Shown one piece after another: positions 9,801 through 21,172 of a DNA stretch of 64,000 nucleotides. The stretch comes from UBA10649 sp963700745 (GTDB lineage: Bacteria > Actinomycetota > Actinomycetes > S36-B12): assembly GCA_963700745.1 (NCBI GenBank), contig CAVOYT010000009.1, positions 310,001 through 374,000 on the forward strand. The letters are read 5' to 3'. The notes below the pieces were generated by a model, which had not been told where the DNA came from, made no database searches, and was given only the letters and a program-made list of their open reading frames with translations. Numbering within the stretch: position 1 is the stretch's first letter; every line of letters starts with the position of its first letter. The position numbers and the translations under genes were made by a program.

Positions 9801-10622
9801 CCACCGTCAGCTTCGTCGTACCGACCCGCAACTCCGCTCGCACGATCGCCGCCTGCGTGATGTCCCTGCGCAAGCAGAGCTATGCCGACGTCGAGATCGT
9901 GGTCGTGGACAACGACTCCACGGACGGCACCGCTCAGCGGGCCGCAGCTGCGGGGGCCGACCGGGTCGTCGTGGCCGGACCGGAGCGGTGCGCCCAGCGC
10001 AACCGCGGCGCGCTGCGAGAGCAGCGGCGACATCGTCGTCTTCATCGACTCTGACATGGTGCTGGAGCCGGCCATCGCCGCCGAGATCGTCGAGCAGTTC
10101 GAACTGCACCCCCACCTGGGCGCGCTGATCATCCCCGAGCGCTCCTTCGGCGACGGCTTCTGGACGAAGTGCCGGGTGCTGGAGAAGTCGCTCTACGTCG
10201 GCAACGAGTCCGTCGAGGCGGCTCGGGCCTTCCGGCGCGACGTCTTCGAGGCGGTCGGCGGCTGGAACGAGAACCTCACCGCCGCCGAGGACTGGGACCT
10301 CGACGACCGGATCCGGGCGCACGGCACGATCGTCGGTCGCGTCGACTCCTTCATCTGGCACGACGAGGGCAAGCTGCGCCTGCGCGGCACCTTCGGCAAG
10401 AAGCGCTACTACGGCCAGTGGATCGCGGCGTACCTCGACTCGCACGACGACGGCAGCCGGCGCATCCGCCGCAGCGGCCTGCTCGACAAGAAGGGCGACC
10501 TGCTCCGCCACCCGGTGCTGACGACCGGGATGGTCACGCTCAAGTCGGTCGAGGCAGCCGGCATCTACGCCGGCATGCGCGACGCGCGCAAGCAGCGCGT
10601 GGCCGTCCTCCCGGGAGCCTGA
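9797..10622 (+). CDS. Glycosyltransferase family 2 (one frameshift)
   Basis: About 275 residues, GT-A fold. It opens VSFVVPTRNSARTIAACVMSL, continues VEIVVVDNDSTDGT and AQRNRGA, then after a one-base change near 10015 DIVVFIDSDMVLEP (DxD metal site) and GGWNENLTAAEDWDL, the conserved ED acceptor motif. The C-terminal part (KRYYGQWIAAYL) is amphipathic and no membrane helices are seen, so it is probably cytoplasmic-face peripheral. Coupled by ATGA overlap to the preceding small membrane protein and two bases upstream of the next glycosyltransferase. Confidence 0.8.
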
Positions 10623-10624
10623 GC

Positions 10625-11825
10625 ATGAACGCCATCGGGCCCCGCGTCGTCCACCTCATCAGCGAGTACTCCACCCACGAGGCCATGGGCCGAACCGTCA
10701 CCGAGACCGCGCTTCGGGTCCCCGGCGAGCACCACCTGATCACGACGAAGGCGCACGACGGTGGCGGGGCCTTCGCCAGCGTGCATGAGCTCGGCGGTCG
10801 CATCGAGGCCTTCCCGATGAGCGGCCGGGACCGACTGCACGAGATCCTCGACGAGATCCAGCCGGACGTGGTTCACCTCCATGCCGGTGCACTGGGTCCG
10901 CTGCTCGCGCGCCGAGCGGGCCTCGACCGTTACCCCCTCGCCATGACGATCTACGCGTGGCCGGGCCTGCCAGGAGCCGCGGCCTGGAAGCACGCCGGCT
11001 GGAAGGGCCTGCGCTCCAGCAACGTCCTGCCGCTCCGCGTCGTCCTGACCGCGGCGCTGCCACCCGCTTTCGTCCGGTCGGCCGTCCGTCGACTGGCCCC
11101 GCTGGGCATCCTCTCGCCCGACCCCAGGGTCGTGGAGCGCCTCCAGGGCTGCGGCGTGACCGTCGAGGCCCTGCCCTCTGGCGCTCCCGAGGACTCGCGG
11201 CGCGCCCGACGCACGCCCGCCCCCGGACAGCCACCGACCGTGATCTTCGCGGGTCGATCGGAGTCGGTGCGCGGCATCCGCACGTTGATCGACGCCTTCC
11301 CCGCCGTGCGGTCCGCCGTGCCCGATGCCCGCCTGCGCCTGCTGCTGCTGCCTCGTCCTGAACTCACGGCAATCGTGGCCGCCGTGGCCGCCTCGCCGGT
11401 CGCGAATGCCATCGACGTCGTGACCGATCCGATCCCGGACCTGCTCGGCGAGCTCGCCGCAGGCCCAGGTCGGTACCTGGCCGTTCCTCGCGGACTACAC
11501 CACCTCGCCGCCGGCCATGGCGGTTGCTGAGGCAATGGCCGTAGGCCTGCCCGTCGTGTCCACCCCGGTCGCCTGCGTCCGCTCCGTGATGCGCCCGAAC
11601 GTGGACGGCCTGGCTGTGCCCCCCGGTGATGCGGCGGCCCTGTCCGCAGCGCTGCTCACGCTCCTGACCGATCACGTCACGTGGGACCGCTATTCCGCCG
11701 CCGGCCAGCAGGCCGTGACCCGGCTGTCATGGGCGAATGCGGCCCTGACCACCGCTGCGGTCTACGAGCGGGCGAACAGCTCGAACGGCTCCCGCCTCAT
11801 CGGGAACGCCGCGGGACCGGAATGA
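10625..11825 (+). CDS. Glycosyltransferase family 4-like (one frameshift)
   Basis: About 400 residues with GT-B layout. The N-terminal half starts RVVHLISEYSTHEAMGRTVTE and contains DEIQPDVVHLHAG; the C-terminal half has TVIFAGRSESVRGIRTLIDAF and, after a frame change near 11465, AVAEAMAVGLPVVSTPVACVRSVM, the usual E-containing donor loop. Two features differ from standard GT4 enzymes. The EGxG loop is replaced by a Pro-rich segment (TTSPPAMAVAEAM), and the N-terminal glycine loop is weak. The acceptor may therefore be unusual. It is the fourth glycosyltransferase of the run. Confidence 0.75.
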
Positions 11826-11862
11826 GAGGCCCACGCAAGGTAGTCCAGACAGCCTTGGGGGC

Positions 11863-13345
11863 ATGAACACGCTCACCCTGACGCCCGCCGCCCCCGCCCC
11901 CGTGGCCGCACCTGCTGGCTCGCCGCATCCGGCCCGGCCGATGCGCCCGACGCGCGGAGACCTCTGGGAGCGACTCGCCGGAGCAATGGAAGAGCTCGCC
12001 GTACTCGACGGACAGCGCACCGCCTGGCAGGGGCCCCGCGGCGCCGCCGAGCAGTGGCGCTATGCGACCGGAGCGGCCGATCTCGACATCTGGTGCGACG
12101 ACGCCTCGCTACGGTCACCTCACCCGACTCCTCGCCGACCTGAACGCCGCGCGAGTGCAGCACGCAGACGACCCGCGTCGCCTGCGCCACACCTCCTACG
12201 CGGTCGAGACGAATGACGGACTCGCCGTCATCGACCTGACTCGCGGCGACCTCCGGGTCGGCCCGGTGCTCATGGTCCCGGCCGCCGACGTGACCACCGC
12301 ACCCGACCAGGTCGGCCATCGCCTGGCGGGCACGTCCGAGGCAGCGGACCTGTTCGTCCGCCCCCTCCTGCGCGGCCGTACTCGTCGACGGAGCGCGCCT
12401 CGACCAGGCCCGCGCGGCCTGGCGGGCTGCCAGCCTGAGCGACCGGACCACGCTCATCGAGCGGCTCCAGCGGCAGCTCGGTGCATCCGTGGCCGACGGA
12501 GTGCGCTCGACCCTGGACGGTGCCGTGGCTCCCACCGGACTCGCCCGCTCGGCGCGGATCGGACTGGTTCGAGCCTCGCTGCGCCCGTCCAACCTGATCA
12601 CCACCTGGCGTCAGCGGCACACGATCCTGCCTGCCCGCGGCAAGGCCGGAGTGCTCGGCCTTCGGACGAAGGGCACCCTCGTCGTGCTGGTCGGAACGGA
12701 CGGCTCGGGAAAGTCGACGGTCGCAACCGAGGTCGAGAACCGGATCGACGCACTGGACTCACCACGACTCCGGTCTACATGGGGATGGCTCGTGGCAACC
12801 TGCCCGGCGTCGCCCTGGCTCGCAAGCTGCTCGGCGTCGCCCCGGCCGGCGACCACGCGCCGGCTTCGAGCCGCGTCGACTCTCCGTCGCCAACTGCAAC
12901 CGCACCCACGACCGAGCCTCAGCAGGCCATGGTTCGACGCGCGGCCGCGTGGTTCTACGCCGTCGAGTACCTCTACCGCTGGTGGCGCGACATCCGTCCG
13001 GGCATGCGCCACGGCGGCATCGTGATCGCGGATCGCTACGTCTACGACCTGCGCGAGTCGCCCTGGCCGGGCAGCCGCGCCTCCCGGGTGGCCGAGTTCC
13101 TCATGCCGACACCGGATGTCCTGGTCCTGCCAGATGCCCCCGACGTTCTCATCCACGCCCGGAAGCCCGAGCGGCCGGCGTCCGAGCAGGCCGAGCAGCA
13201 GGGCCGCTTCCGCGCCCTCGTGGCTGCTGATCCGGCCGGAACCGCGTCCCTGACCGTCGACACGTCCGGCATGTCTCCGACGAACATCGATCCCGTCGCC
13301 CCCGTCATCGGCGCCGTGGTGACCTCGCTGCATCGCCTGCACTGA
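11863..13345 (+). CDS. Thymidylate-kinase-like P-loop protein with N-terminal NTase-like region (frameshifted)
   Basis: About 494 residues after repair. The C-terminal domain is a P-loop kinase of the dTMP-kinase type: VVLVGTDGSGKSTVATEVENRI (Walker A near 12690-12720), AVEYLYRWWRDIRP, VIADRYVYDLRESP (DRY/DRF-like motif) and a LID-like KPERPASEQAEQQGRF. The N-terminal third (YATGAADLDIWCDDA) resembles the start of a nucleotidyltransferase-like domain. Frame changes occur near 12110, 12380 and 12765. The family usually makes dTDP, but proteins of this composition next to glycosyltransferases may phosphorylate another small molecule such as a lipid or sugar. The substrate is open. Confidence 0.7.
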
Positions 13346-13349
13346 CCCC

Positions 13350-13381
13350 GCGAGAAGGGGTCGAGTCCACGGCCCCTTCGC
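13350..13381 (+). terminator. GC-rich stem-loop between kinase and large membrane protein genes
   Basis: GCGAGAAGGGG pairs with CCCCTTCGC over a 12-base loop, with a two-base bulge, starting four bases after the TGA of the kinase-like gene. There is no T-tract. It could be a processing or attenuation hairpin rather than a true intrinsic terminator. Confidence 0.4.
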
Positions 13382-13399
13382 AGGAGTCAAGACAGCACA

Positions 13400-15344
13400 A
13401 TGACACACGTGACCCTCCGCCACCCCAGCGCGCACGCGCGGATCGTCGCGGAGTCCGCACTGATCGGGCTCGTGGTCGGCGCACTCCTGGTCGCGCCCTG
13501 GGTCTCCGGCGGCTACCTGCTGCTGCTCGACTGGGTCAACGGACCCAGCTCGACGGTGAGCCCGGGACTGTATGGCCTGTCGGACAACGCTCTCGACGCC
13601 ATGCCGTGGCGACTGGGCGTGGAACTCCTGCGCACGGTCGTCGGCCCGGTTGCCGCCGCCTGGCTGATCGTCCTCATCCCGTTCCCCATCGCCGCGGCCG
13701 GTGCCGCACACCTCGTGCGCATGGGCCGCCTGCCGTCCTACGCCGCAGCGCTCGCCGCGACGTGCACGCCCGCTCATCGTGGACCGGGTCACGGCCGGGC
13801 ATGTCGCCTTCCTGCTCGGACTGTCATTCCTTCCCTGGCTGCTCTCGTCCGCGCTCAATGCCCGGACGCAGCAGCGCTGGTTCTCGGCCCGCACGGCCGG
13901 CTGGTATGCGCTCAGCATCGCGGTGAGCCCGCACATGGCGTGGTTGGGCGGCATGGTTCTCCTGCTGGTCACCCTGCTGCCGCGGACGAGCAGCGCGTGA
14001 CGCCGTCCGACTGTCCTGACCGGCCTGGCAGCGGCGGGTGTCTACGCCTACGCCGCGGTCGTCGTCCTCACCGGTGTCCCGACCCTGAAGATCGGCAACG
14101 CCGATCTCGACGCCTTCGCCACCCAGGTCGGCCCGGGTGGGCTGCTGCCGACCGTGCTGTCCCTGCACGGGTACTGGCGGGACTGGGACGGCCAGGTCCG
14201 GAACGTCCTGGGGGTGGCAGCGGTCCCGGTCGCCCTCGCGGTCGGTGTCGTCGTCGTGATCGGCCTCATGGCCATGCTCAGCGCGGGCAACCGACGTGGT
14301 CGCCTGGCGGTCGCCTTCATCGTGATCGGGGCCATCCTCGCGAGCGGGACCCAGGGTCCATTCGGCTGGCTCTACCAGTGGGCCTTCGACACGGTGCCGC
14401 TGTTCACGACGATGCGCGAGCCCGCCAAGTGGCTGGGTCTCGTGCAACTCGGCTTCGTCATCGCGATGGCCGCGGGCGTGCGCGCCATTCAGGACTGGCA
14501 CCGGGCACCGCGGCTGCGCCGCCCCCTGGCAATCGCGGCCTGCTGTCTGCCGCTGACGGTCCTTCCCGCGCTCGCCTGGGGGCTCGGCGGCCGCGTCGAG
14601 ACCTCCACCTACCCGACCGACTGGTACGCCGCCGAGGACCGACTCGACCCGGCGCCGGCTCGAGCGCTGTTCCTGCCCTGGCATGGCTATCAGCCCTTCG
14701 CCTTCACCGACGAGCGCACCGTAGCCACCCCGGCCGCCGCGTTCTTCTCCGAGCCGATCCTGTCGAGCAGCGCGGTCGAGGTCGGGCCTCTGCGGTCGGG
14801 ATCCACCTCGACCCAGCAGGCCGTCCTGGACGAACTGGTCGCTGACGGCGGTGGCGCCGACTTCGCCGGGTCCCTGTCACGGCTCGGCGTGACCCGCGTC
14901 CTCGTCTCGCTCGGCCTCGAGGACGACCGCTACGCGTGGGTCGACGATCAGCCCGGGCTCACCCTGCTCGACCGTGGCCCGGACCTGGCCGTGTACAGCG
15001 TCGACGTTCCGGTGCCAGGCCTGGACCGGCTTCGGACGGCAGGGCCGGCCGAGTACCGGGTCACCGCCGGGGCGCCGGGCGAGGTCATCGTGCCGGTGGA
15101 GTACTCCTCCGGATGGCAACTGGACGGCCGAGCCGGGCGGCCGACGCCCGAGGGCACCGTCTCGTTCGACGTCGGGCCCGGGTCGGCGCAGATCGTGTAC
15201 AGCCCGTGGTCGAAGATCCGGATCGGCATCCTGATCAGCCTCACCGCCCTGCTCGCCATCTTCGTCGCCGGGCTCGTCGAGCACTGGGCGGACCTGCGTC
15301 CGAGGCGCACCGACTCACGCCGGGAGGCACCCCATGGTGCCTAG
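13400..15344 (+). CDS. Large multi-pass membrane protein, GT-C-like (one frameshift, one internal TGA)
   Basis: About 648 codons. Eight or more hydrophobic helices (ALIGLVVGALLVAPWVSGGYLLLLDWV; VAAAWLIVLIPFPIAAAGAA; FLLGLSFLPWLL; and others) precede an extracytoplasmic C-terminal domain and a final helix (GILISLTALLAIFVAGLVEHW). FTTMREPAKWLGL parallels FREPMSKLGQLL in the next gene, so the two look like relatives. They resemble polyprenyl-phosphate-sugar-dependent GT-C or YfhO-type proteins. The frame changes near 13768. At 13998 an in-frame TGA (SSA*RRPTVLTG) needs only CGA to TGA and no indel. The stop overlaps the next start by eleven bases. Confidence 0.7.
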
Positions 15345-18300
15345 TCGCGAGCGCCTGCTCGAGCTCACCAAGGATCGTCTCATCTCCGGCCGTCCCTACT
15401 TCGTCACCTTCCTGATCAGCAGCGTGGTCGTCAGCCGCTGGTTCGTCCCGGGCACGTTCATCTCGACCGGGGACATGGGTCCGTGGATCCGCCAGGGCTG
15501 GGAGCCCGAGGCGATGTCGTCCTGGAACCACACCGTCAGCGGCGCCGGCAGTGCCGCCTTCACCGTGGCCCGCGGATTCGAGTTCTACGTCCTGAAGTTC
15601 GTCGCGCTGTTCGGCGGCGACGAGTACGTCGGCCAATGGCTGTTCTACACACTCATCTACGGGCTCGTCGCGGTCGGCACGGCCTATGCGGCACGCGCCC
15701 TGGTCAAGAGCGAGCCCGCCGCGGTCGCGGCTGGCACCTTCGCGATCCTCAGCGGCTTCTTCCTCACCCGCCTGCCCAACCCCCTGAACATCATCAGCGT
15801 CGGGTCGATCGCGCTGCTCACCGGACTGGCCCTTCGGGTCGCCCGCGGACGATCGATCGGCGCACCCTGGGCGGGCATCGCCCTGCTGCCCACGTCCTTC
15901 CTGGCCTTCAACCCGCCGATGATCGTGGTCGCCTACGCGTGGACCCTCGTGGGACTCCCACTGCTGGCCCTGCTGATCTTCGGCCGCCGAGCCCTCGTTC
16001 GGCTGGTGAAGTGGATGATCTTCGCTGCCCCGTGGGCCCTGCTGCTGAATATCTGGTGGCTCGTCCCGTTCGCCTACAGCTACCTCGGCGGCGGCGGCGC
16101 GGTCGCGAACGCCGACTTCACCGATCCCACCGCATGGTCCTGGTCACAGGCGCAGAACCAGATCCCCAACATCCTCACGATGGTGGCCAACTGGGCATGG
16201 GTGAAGCCCCAGTACCTGCCGTTCGCCGCCGACCTCGACCAGCCGTGGATCGTGTGGGCCCGCTACCTCATCCCCGCACTTGTGTTCCTCGCCCCGGTGC
16301 TCGCGATCCGCAAGCTCCGACGGGCGGCGCTGGTCCTTGTCGGGATGTCACTGCTCTTCGTCCTGCTCGCCAAGGGGCTCCAGCCGCCGTTCAAGCAGAT
16401 CAACCTCTTCCTCTACAACCACGTGCCCGGCTTCTGGCTCTTCCGCGAGCCTATGAGCAAGTTGGGCCAGCTCCTCGTCATCTTCTTCGCACTGCTGTTC
16501 GCCATCGCCCTCGACAGCGTCTGGGAGCGCTGGCGCGCGCACCCCACCGTTCGCAACCGCGTGGTTCAGGTCACCGCGTGGGCGGCGTTCGTGGTGATCG
16601 TGCTGCAGCCGTACCCGCTGTGGACCGGTGGCGTCATCCCCGACGTCCGTCCCAACCAGCCCAGTGCGCACGTGCGCGTGCCGCAGTTCTGGTGGGACAT
16701 CGCCGACGTCATCAATGCGGACGAGCGGCCCGGCAAGGTCCTGGTCATGCCGCTGGACGACTACTACCAGATGCCGACGACGTGGGGTTTCGCCGGCGTG
16801 GACAGCATCCCGAACCTGCTGATCCAGCATCCGGTCGTCCAGCCGAAGCCGGACGGCTACTTCGGCGAGGTGCCCGGGATTCGCCGCAGACGTGCGGGGA
16901 GTCGAGACCGCGCTCATGGCCGGCGACCTGACCGCGGTTCCGCGACTGCTCACGGCGACCGGCATCTCGCAGATCATCGTCCGCCACGACCTCGTGCGCG
17001 GCATGCCGGGCCGGACCTTCGCCGACGACCGGATCCTCACTGCAGCGCTGGAGCAGACGCCGGGCATGTCCCGCGTCGTCGAGGGCGACCTCGACCTGTG
17101 GTACCTCGACGACGGGAGCCTGCCGACCGTCCACGCCTTCGACCGGGTGATCGAGGCTCCTGCACGGCCGACGGCGGGATCGTCGGCCATCGGCTCCATG
17201 CCCTCCAACATCGCCATCACGGCTCGCGACGCGGATCCCGGGATCGAGAGCATCGCCAAGGATCCCGGCGGGGCCGTCTGGACCGACGACGTCGTGAACT
17301 GGCCGATTCCCGCTGTGGACGATCCCGCGGAGGCCGCCACCACCGTCCCGCTCGCCGGCGGCACCTACACCGTCGCCCAGCGAGCCCGGTCCGCGCCGGC
17401 TCTCGTCCCGACCGTGCGCACGACGCCGACAGGTGGCGAACTCGTGCTGTCCGATCCGACGTCGATCAGCATCGACGGAAAGACGGCCTCAAGCCGACCC
17501 GATCTCGTCCTTCCTGTTCCGACGCCCGACATCGTCGGGGTGAGCGCCGGCACCCGAACCGTCTTCCTCGACTCCTGGCAGCGCGACACCCTGCCCGGGA
17601 CGACACCCGGGAATCCCCGGCCGAACTACCTGCCCATCGGGTCGGCCACGGAGATCACCGCCTGGGCCCCGAGTGCCACCCCGGCCCGGCCGGAGGAGCC
17701 GAGCGCGGTCTACGACTGCAACAACTACGAGCCGAGGCCGGCCAGTGAGCTCAACCTGCGGCTCGACAAGGAGCGCACTGCCGACGGTCCCGTGCTGCGG
17801 CTGTCGGCCGACGACCACGCCGCATGCACCCAGATCACCGTGCCTGACGCAGCGCCCGGCCGCACCTACCGGGTCCGGATGGAGTTCCGGACCGTGGAAG
17901 GCAAGCGTCCCGAGGTCTGCCTGTGGCAGATCGGCACCGACGGCTGCGATCTGGTCCCGCGGGCCCCGATCAACGACGAGTGGATCCCCTTCGACGAGCT
18001 CGTCACGGTCGACGACGTGGCCGAGGGCCTTCAGGTCGTGCTCTACGCCAATGTCGGGGTCCGCAACGAACTGCGCACCGTCACCGAGTACCGCAACGTC
18101 ACCATCGATGCGCTGGATCCGGTGATGGAGGAGACCGTCTTCCCGCCGGAGGTGCCCGAGACGACGGTCACCCTGGAGCCCGGACAGCACACCCTGTCGG
18201 TCGTCGGCGGCCAGTCCGGTTCCGCCCTGGAGGGCTTCGGCCCGCTCGAGAACTGCTACAACACCCGCCAGATGACCTTCGAGGAGGCCGGGCTCACCAA

Positions 18301-19112
18301 GACGGAGCTGACCGACCAGCCGGCGCCCGCGTTCCAGCTCACTGCGCAGTTCGATCGTGCGTGCATCGCCGCGCCGGTCCCCGACATGGGTGCCTCGTCG
18401 ATGTACGAACTCTCCTTCGAGGGACGATCGGTGAGCCTGCGCAATCCCAGCATCTGCCTGTACCAGCGCGGCCCGGATCGGTGCAGCAAGACGCCGGCCG
18501 GAGGACCATGGAAGGACTGGAGCCCCTATCGCGCGTTCGTGGGCCCGGACCCCAACGCGGTCGAGACCCGCCTCTACCTGTTCGGACCGCGGGACCTCGA
18601 CGGCAAGGCGAAGGCGACCGTCGAGTACCGCTCGGTGAAGCTTCGTCCCGTCGCCGCACCGGTGGACCTCGTCCTCGTGCGGGACGGCGAGACCGCGCCT
18701 CCGGCGATCGGTCACCTGGGAACGCAGGAACGCGGCCACCTTCGATGCCCAGGTCAGCGGAGCGACGCCGGGAGCGATCGGGCAGCCGGGCACCTACCTC
18801 GCCCTGAACGAGACCTACGCGCCCGGTTGGCAGGCGCAGTCCGCGACGGGCATCGACAAGGACGACCATCTGGCACTGCAGGGATGGATGAACGCCTGGC
18901 CGGTGACTGAACCCGACGGCGAGGCGACCCTGGCCTACGCGCCCGATCGGTACGCCCAGCTCGCGCTGAAGCTGCTGCCGATCGCCGCCGCACTGGCCAT
19001 CGGATGGATCATCGTGCGCAGACCCGTGCGAGCCTGGTTCGGGCGGAGATGGCGACGTATTCGAGATGCCGTCGCACGACGACGCCGAGGGAGGCGCAAT
19101 GACGAGTCCTGA
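15334..19112 (+). CDS. Very large membrane glycan-assembly protein, AftD/YfhO-like (two frameshifts)
   Basis: About 1260 residues. The N-terminal half has a dozen hydrophobic helices, beginning FVTFLISSVVVSRWFVPG and followed by the periplasmic loop STGDMGPWIRQGW, with the conserved FWLFREPMSKLGQLL. The C-terminal half is a large exported beta-rich region containing two related sandwich domains, each with CNNYEPRPASE- or CYNTRQMTFEE-type starts and CLWQIGTDGCD / CLYQRGPDRCS disulfide-like pairs. A last helix (LALKLLPIAAALAIGWIIV) and a very basic tail (RRWRRIRDAVARRRRGRR) close it. The layout recalls DUF3367 arabinofuranosyltransferases such as AftD, with a GT-C core plus carbohydrate-binding modules. 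Frame changes near 16882 and 18722. Confidence 0.75.
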
Positions 19113-20086
19113 CGCACTCCCCCGTCGACGTCGCGGTTGGCTGGCATGGCTCGTCCTGGTGCGTAGGACTGGGCGTCCTGGCGCTGGCCCTCCTGCGTGC
19201 GTGCGCACCCGCACCCGTCGTCACTGTCATCGCCGTTGGTGACATGGCCTGCAACGCCGCCGATCCGAACTTCAACGACGGCAAGGGCGCCAACGGCGCC
19301 TGCGCCGCTCAGAGCGTCTCTGACACTGCCGTCGCCGAGAAGCCCGACCTGCTGCTGGGCCTCGGTGACTACCAGTACGAGGTCGCGTCGGCGGCTGACT
19401 ACGCCGCCGGCTACGCCCCCACGTGGGGACGGCTGAGGGAGATCACCCGGCCGGCGATCGGCAACCAGGAGCTCAAGGTCAACAAGGCGAGCACCTTCTA
19501 TGGGTACTTCGGCGACGTAGCGCCGCCGCAGCCCGGCTACTACTCCTACGACATCGGCAACTGGCACGCGGTCGTCCTCAACACGAACTGCACGGTCGTC
19601 GACGGCGGGTGCGGCGCCGACTCGCCCCAGCTCGCCTGGCTTCAGCAGGATCTGGCCGACAACGCCGGACGATGCATCGTCGCCTACGGGCACCATCCGC
19701 GCTGGAGCAACGGCATCGCCGGACCCGACAACCGCCTCGACCCGTTCTACGCGGCCATGGTGGACGGCGGGGTGTCGCTGTACCTGTCCGGTCACGAGGC
19801 GGACTACGAGAGATTCCCGCCGCTGGATCGCGCCCATCAGCCCGACGCGGCGGGCGTGCGCCAGTTCGTCGTCGGAACGGGCGGGCAGGTCGTCTACGAG
19901 CCGCAGGAAGGGGATGCGCCCTGGCGCGACACCTTCGATCCCATTCCGTCGGAGTTCTTCGACGCCTCGCATCACGGGTTCCTGTCGCTCACGCTCGGCG
20001 ACGGGACCTATGACTGGCGATTCGTCGATGCGGACGGCGAGACCCTCGATGCCGGATCGGCGGCCTGCGTCAGCGGTGGGCCGTAG
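19099..20086 (+). CDS. Secreted metallophosphoesterase-like protein with substituted metal ligands (one frameshift)
   Basis: Calcineurin-like phosphoesterase fold, about 329 residues, starting at ATG 19099 inside the end of the previous gene. A basic start and hydrophobic helix form a signal anchor. Motifs in order: VIAVGDMACN, LLGLGDYQYE, AIGNQELKV, YGHHPRWS and YLSGHEADYERF. In this family the third block is normally GNHE/D and the last SGHxHxYER. Here Gln (19466-19468) and Ala (19799-19801) replace the two histidines. The first Asp, the GD pair and the GHH histidines remain. The frame changes near 19165. It could be a low-activity or non-catalytic glycan-linked protein. Confidence 0.8.
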
Positions 20087-20123
20087 ACGTCCGACGCCGC
20101 ATCCGCACCGATATCGTGATGAC

Positions 20124-20427
20124 GTGACCGAGCAGCCGTCCGTGCAGGAGTACATCGCCCGTCACCAGGCTGACGTGCTCGAGCGAGCCATGACGACGCT
20201 CGAGACCTGCTCCGACGAGGACCTCGCCGCCCAGGCGCACCGGCTGGCCGGGACCCTCGGTACCTATCAGCTCGACGCAGGCGCAGCGAAGCTGCCGCGA
20301 CCTCGAAACGGTGGCGAAGAGCGGCGACAGCAGCATGATCTCCGAGTCGCGGAGGACTACGCTCGTGATGCTGAGGAAGATGGCAGCCGAACTGGCAGCA
20401 CGCCGCGGAGAAGAGGCGCAACCATGA
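20124..20427 (+). CDS. Hpt domain phosphotransfer protein (one frameshift)
   Basis: About 101 residues, a stand-alone four-helix Hpt module. The family motif is AHRLAGTLGTYQL, with the predicted phosphorylated His at residue 39 from GTG 20124. A one-base change near 20292 separates the first helices from DLETVAKSGDSSMISESRRTTLVMLRKMAAELAARRGEE. Its TGA overlaps the start of the following response regulator (ATGA), so the two are translationally coupled and probably partners. It would carry phosphate between a hybrid or sensor kinase and a receiver. Confidence 0.75.
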
Positions 20428-21104
20428 GCGACACGATCCTCGTGATCGATGACGACGACGATCTGCGCGGACTGGTCGGACTGGCACTGACCGATTCCGG
20501 CTACAAGGTCGTCGGCGCACCCGACGGACCACAGGGGATCGCCGCCTTCCATGCGCATCGGCCCGACCTCGTCGTCCTCGACATCGGCCTTGGCTCCATG
20601 GATGGCCTGGAGGTCTGCCGTCAGTTGCGCGCGGTCAGTGCCACGCCCATCGTGTTCCTCACCTCCCGCGCCGAGGAGATCGATCAGCTCGTCGGCTTCG
20701 CGGCAGGCGCGGACGACTACGTCACCAAGCCCTTCTCGCCCAAGCTCCTCGTCGCTCGCGTCGGCACGGTGCTGCGCCGGGCGGCCGGCACGGAGGAGAT
20801 CACCACCAGGTTCGAGGTCGGTCCCCTCGCGATCGACACCGAGGAGCGCAGGGCCACCGTCAACGGCGTCGAGCTCGACCTGACCCGGACCGAGTTCGAC
20901 CTGCTGGCACTGCTCATGGAGAACCCCCGCCGTGTGGTCACGCGTGATGTGCTCCTCGAGCGGGTGTGGGGCTCGTGGTACGGCGACGACCACGTGGTCG
21001 AGGTCCACATGTCCCGGTTGCGCACCAAGGTGAAGGCGGCTGGCGACCTGCGCATCGGCATCGCCGTCCGCGGAGTCGGCTACAAGCTGGGCATCGACTC
21101 CTGA
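20424..21104 (+). CDS. OmpR/PhoB-family response regulator
   Basis: 226 residues, intact. The receiver domain has the acidic pocket DDDDD (residues 9-13), phosphoacceptor Asp53 in VVLDIGLG, the Thr/Ser switch (FLTSRAEE) and Lys in VTKPF. The winged-helix output domain begins RFEVGPLAIDTEERRATVNG and has the usual LTRTEFDLLALLMENPRRVVTRDVLLERVWG and VDVH-type recognition helix (VVEVHMSRLRTKV). It is coupled to the Hpt gene upstream and likely controls nearby transcription. Targets are not visible. Confidence 0.9.
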   Translation: MSDTILVIDDDDDLRGLVGLALTDSGYKVVGAPDGPQGIAAFHAHRPDLVVLDIGLGSMDGLEVCRQLRAVSATPIVFLTSRAEEIDQLVGFAAGADDYVTKPFSPKLLVARVGTVLRRAAGTEEITTRFEVGPLAIDTEERRATVNGVELDLTRTEFDLLALLMENPRRVVTRDVLLERVWGSWYGDDHVVEVHMSRLRTKVKAAGDLRIGIAVRGVGYKLGIDS

Positions 21105-21172
21105 TACGCTCACCCCAGGCATCGTGACCCGAACGTGAGGGTCTCGTGATGCGCGCCGCATAGCGTGGTCCC

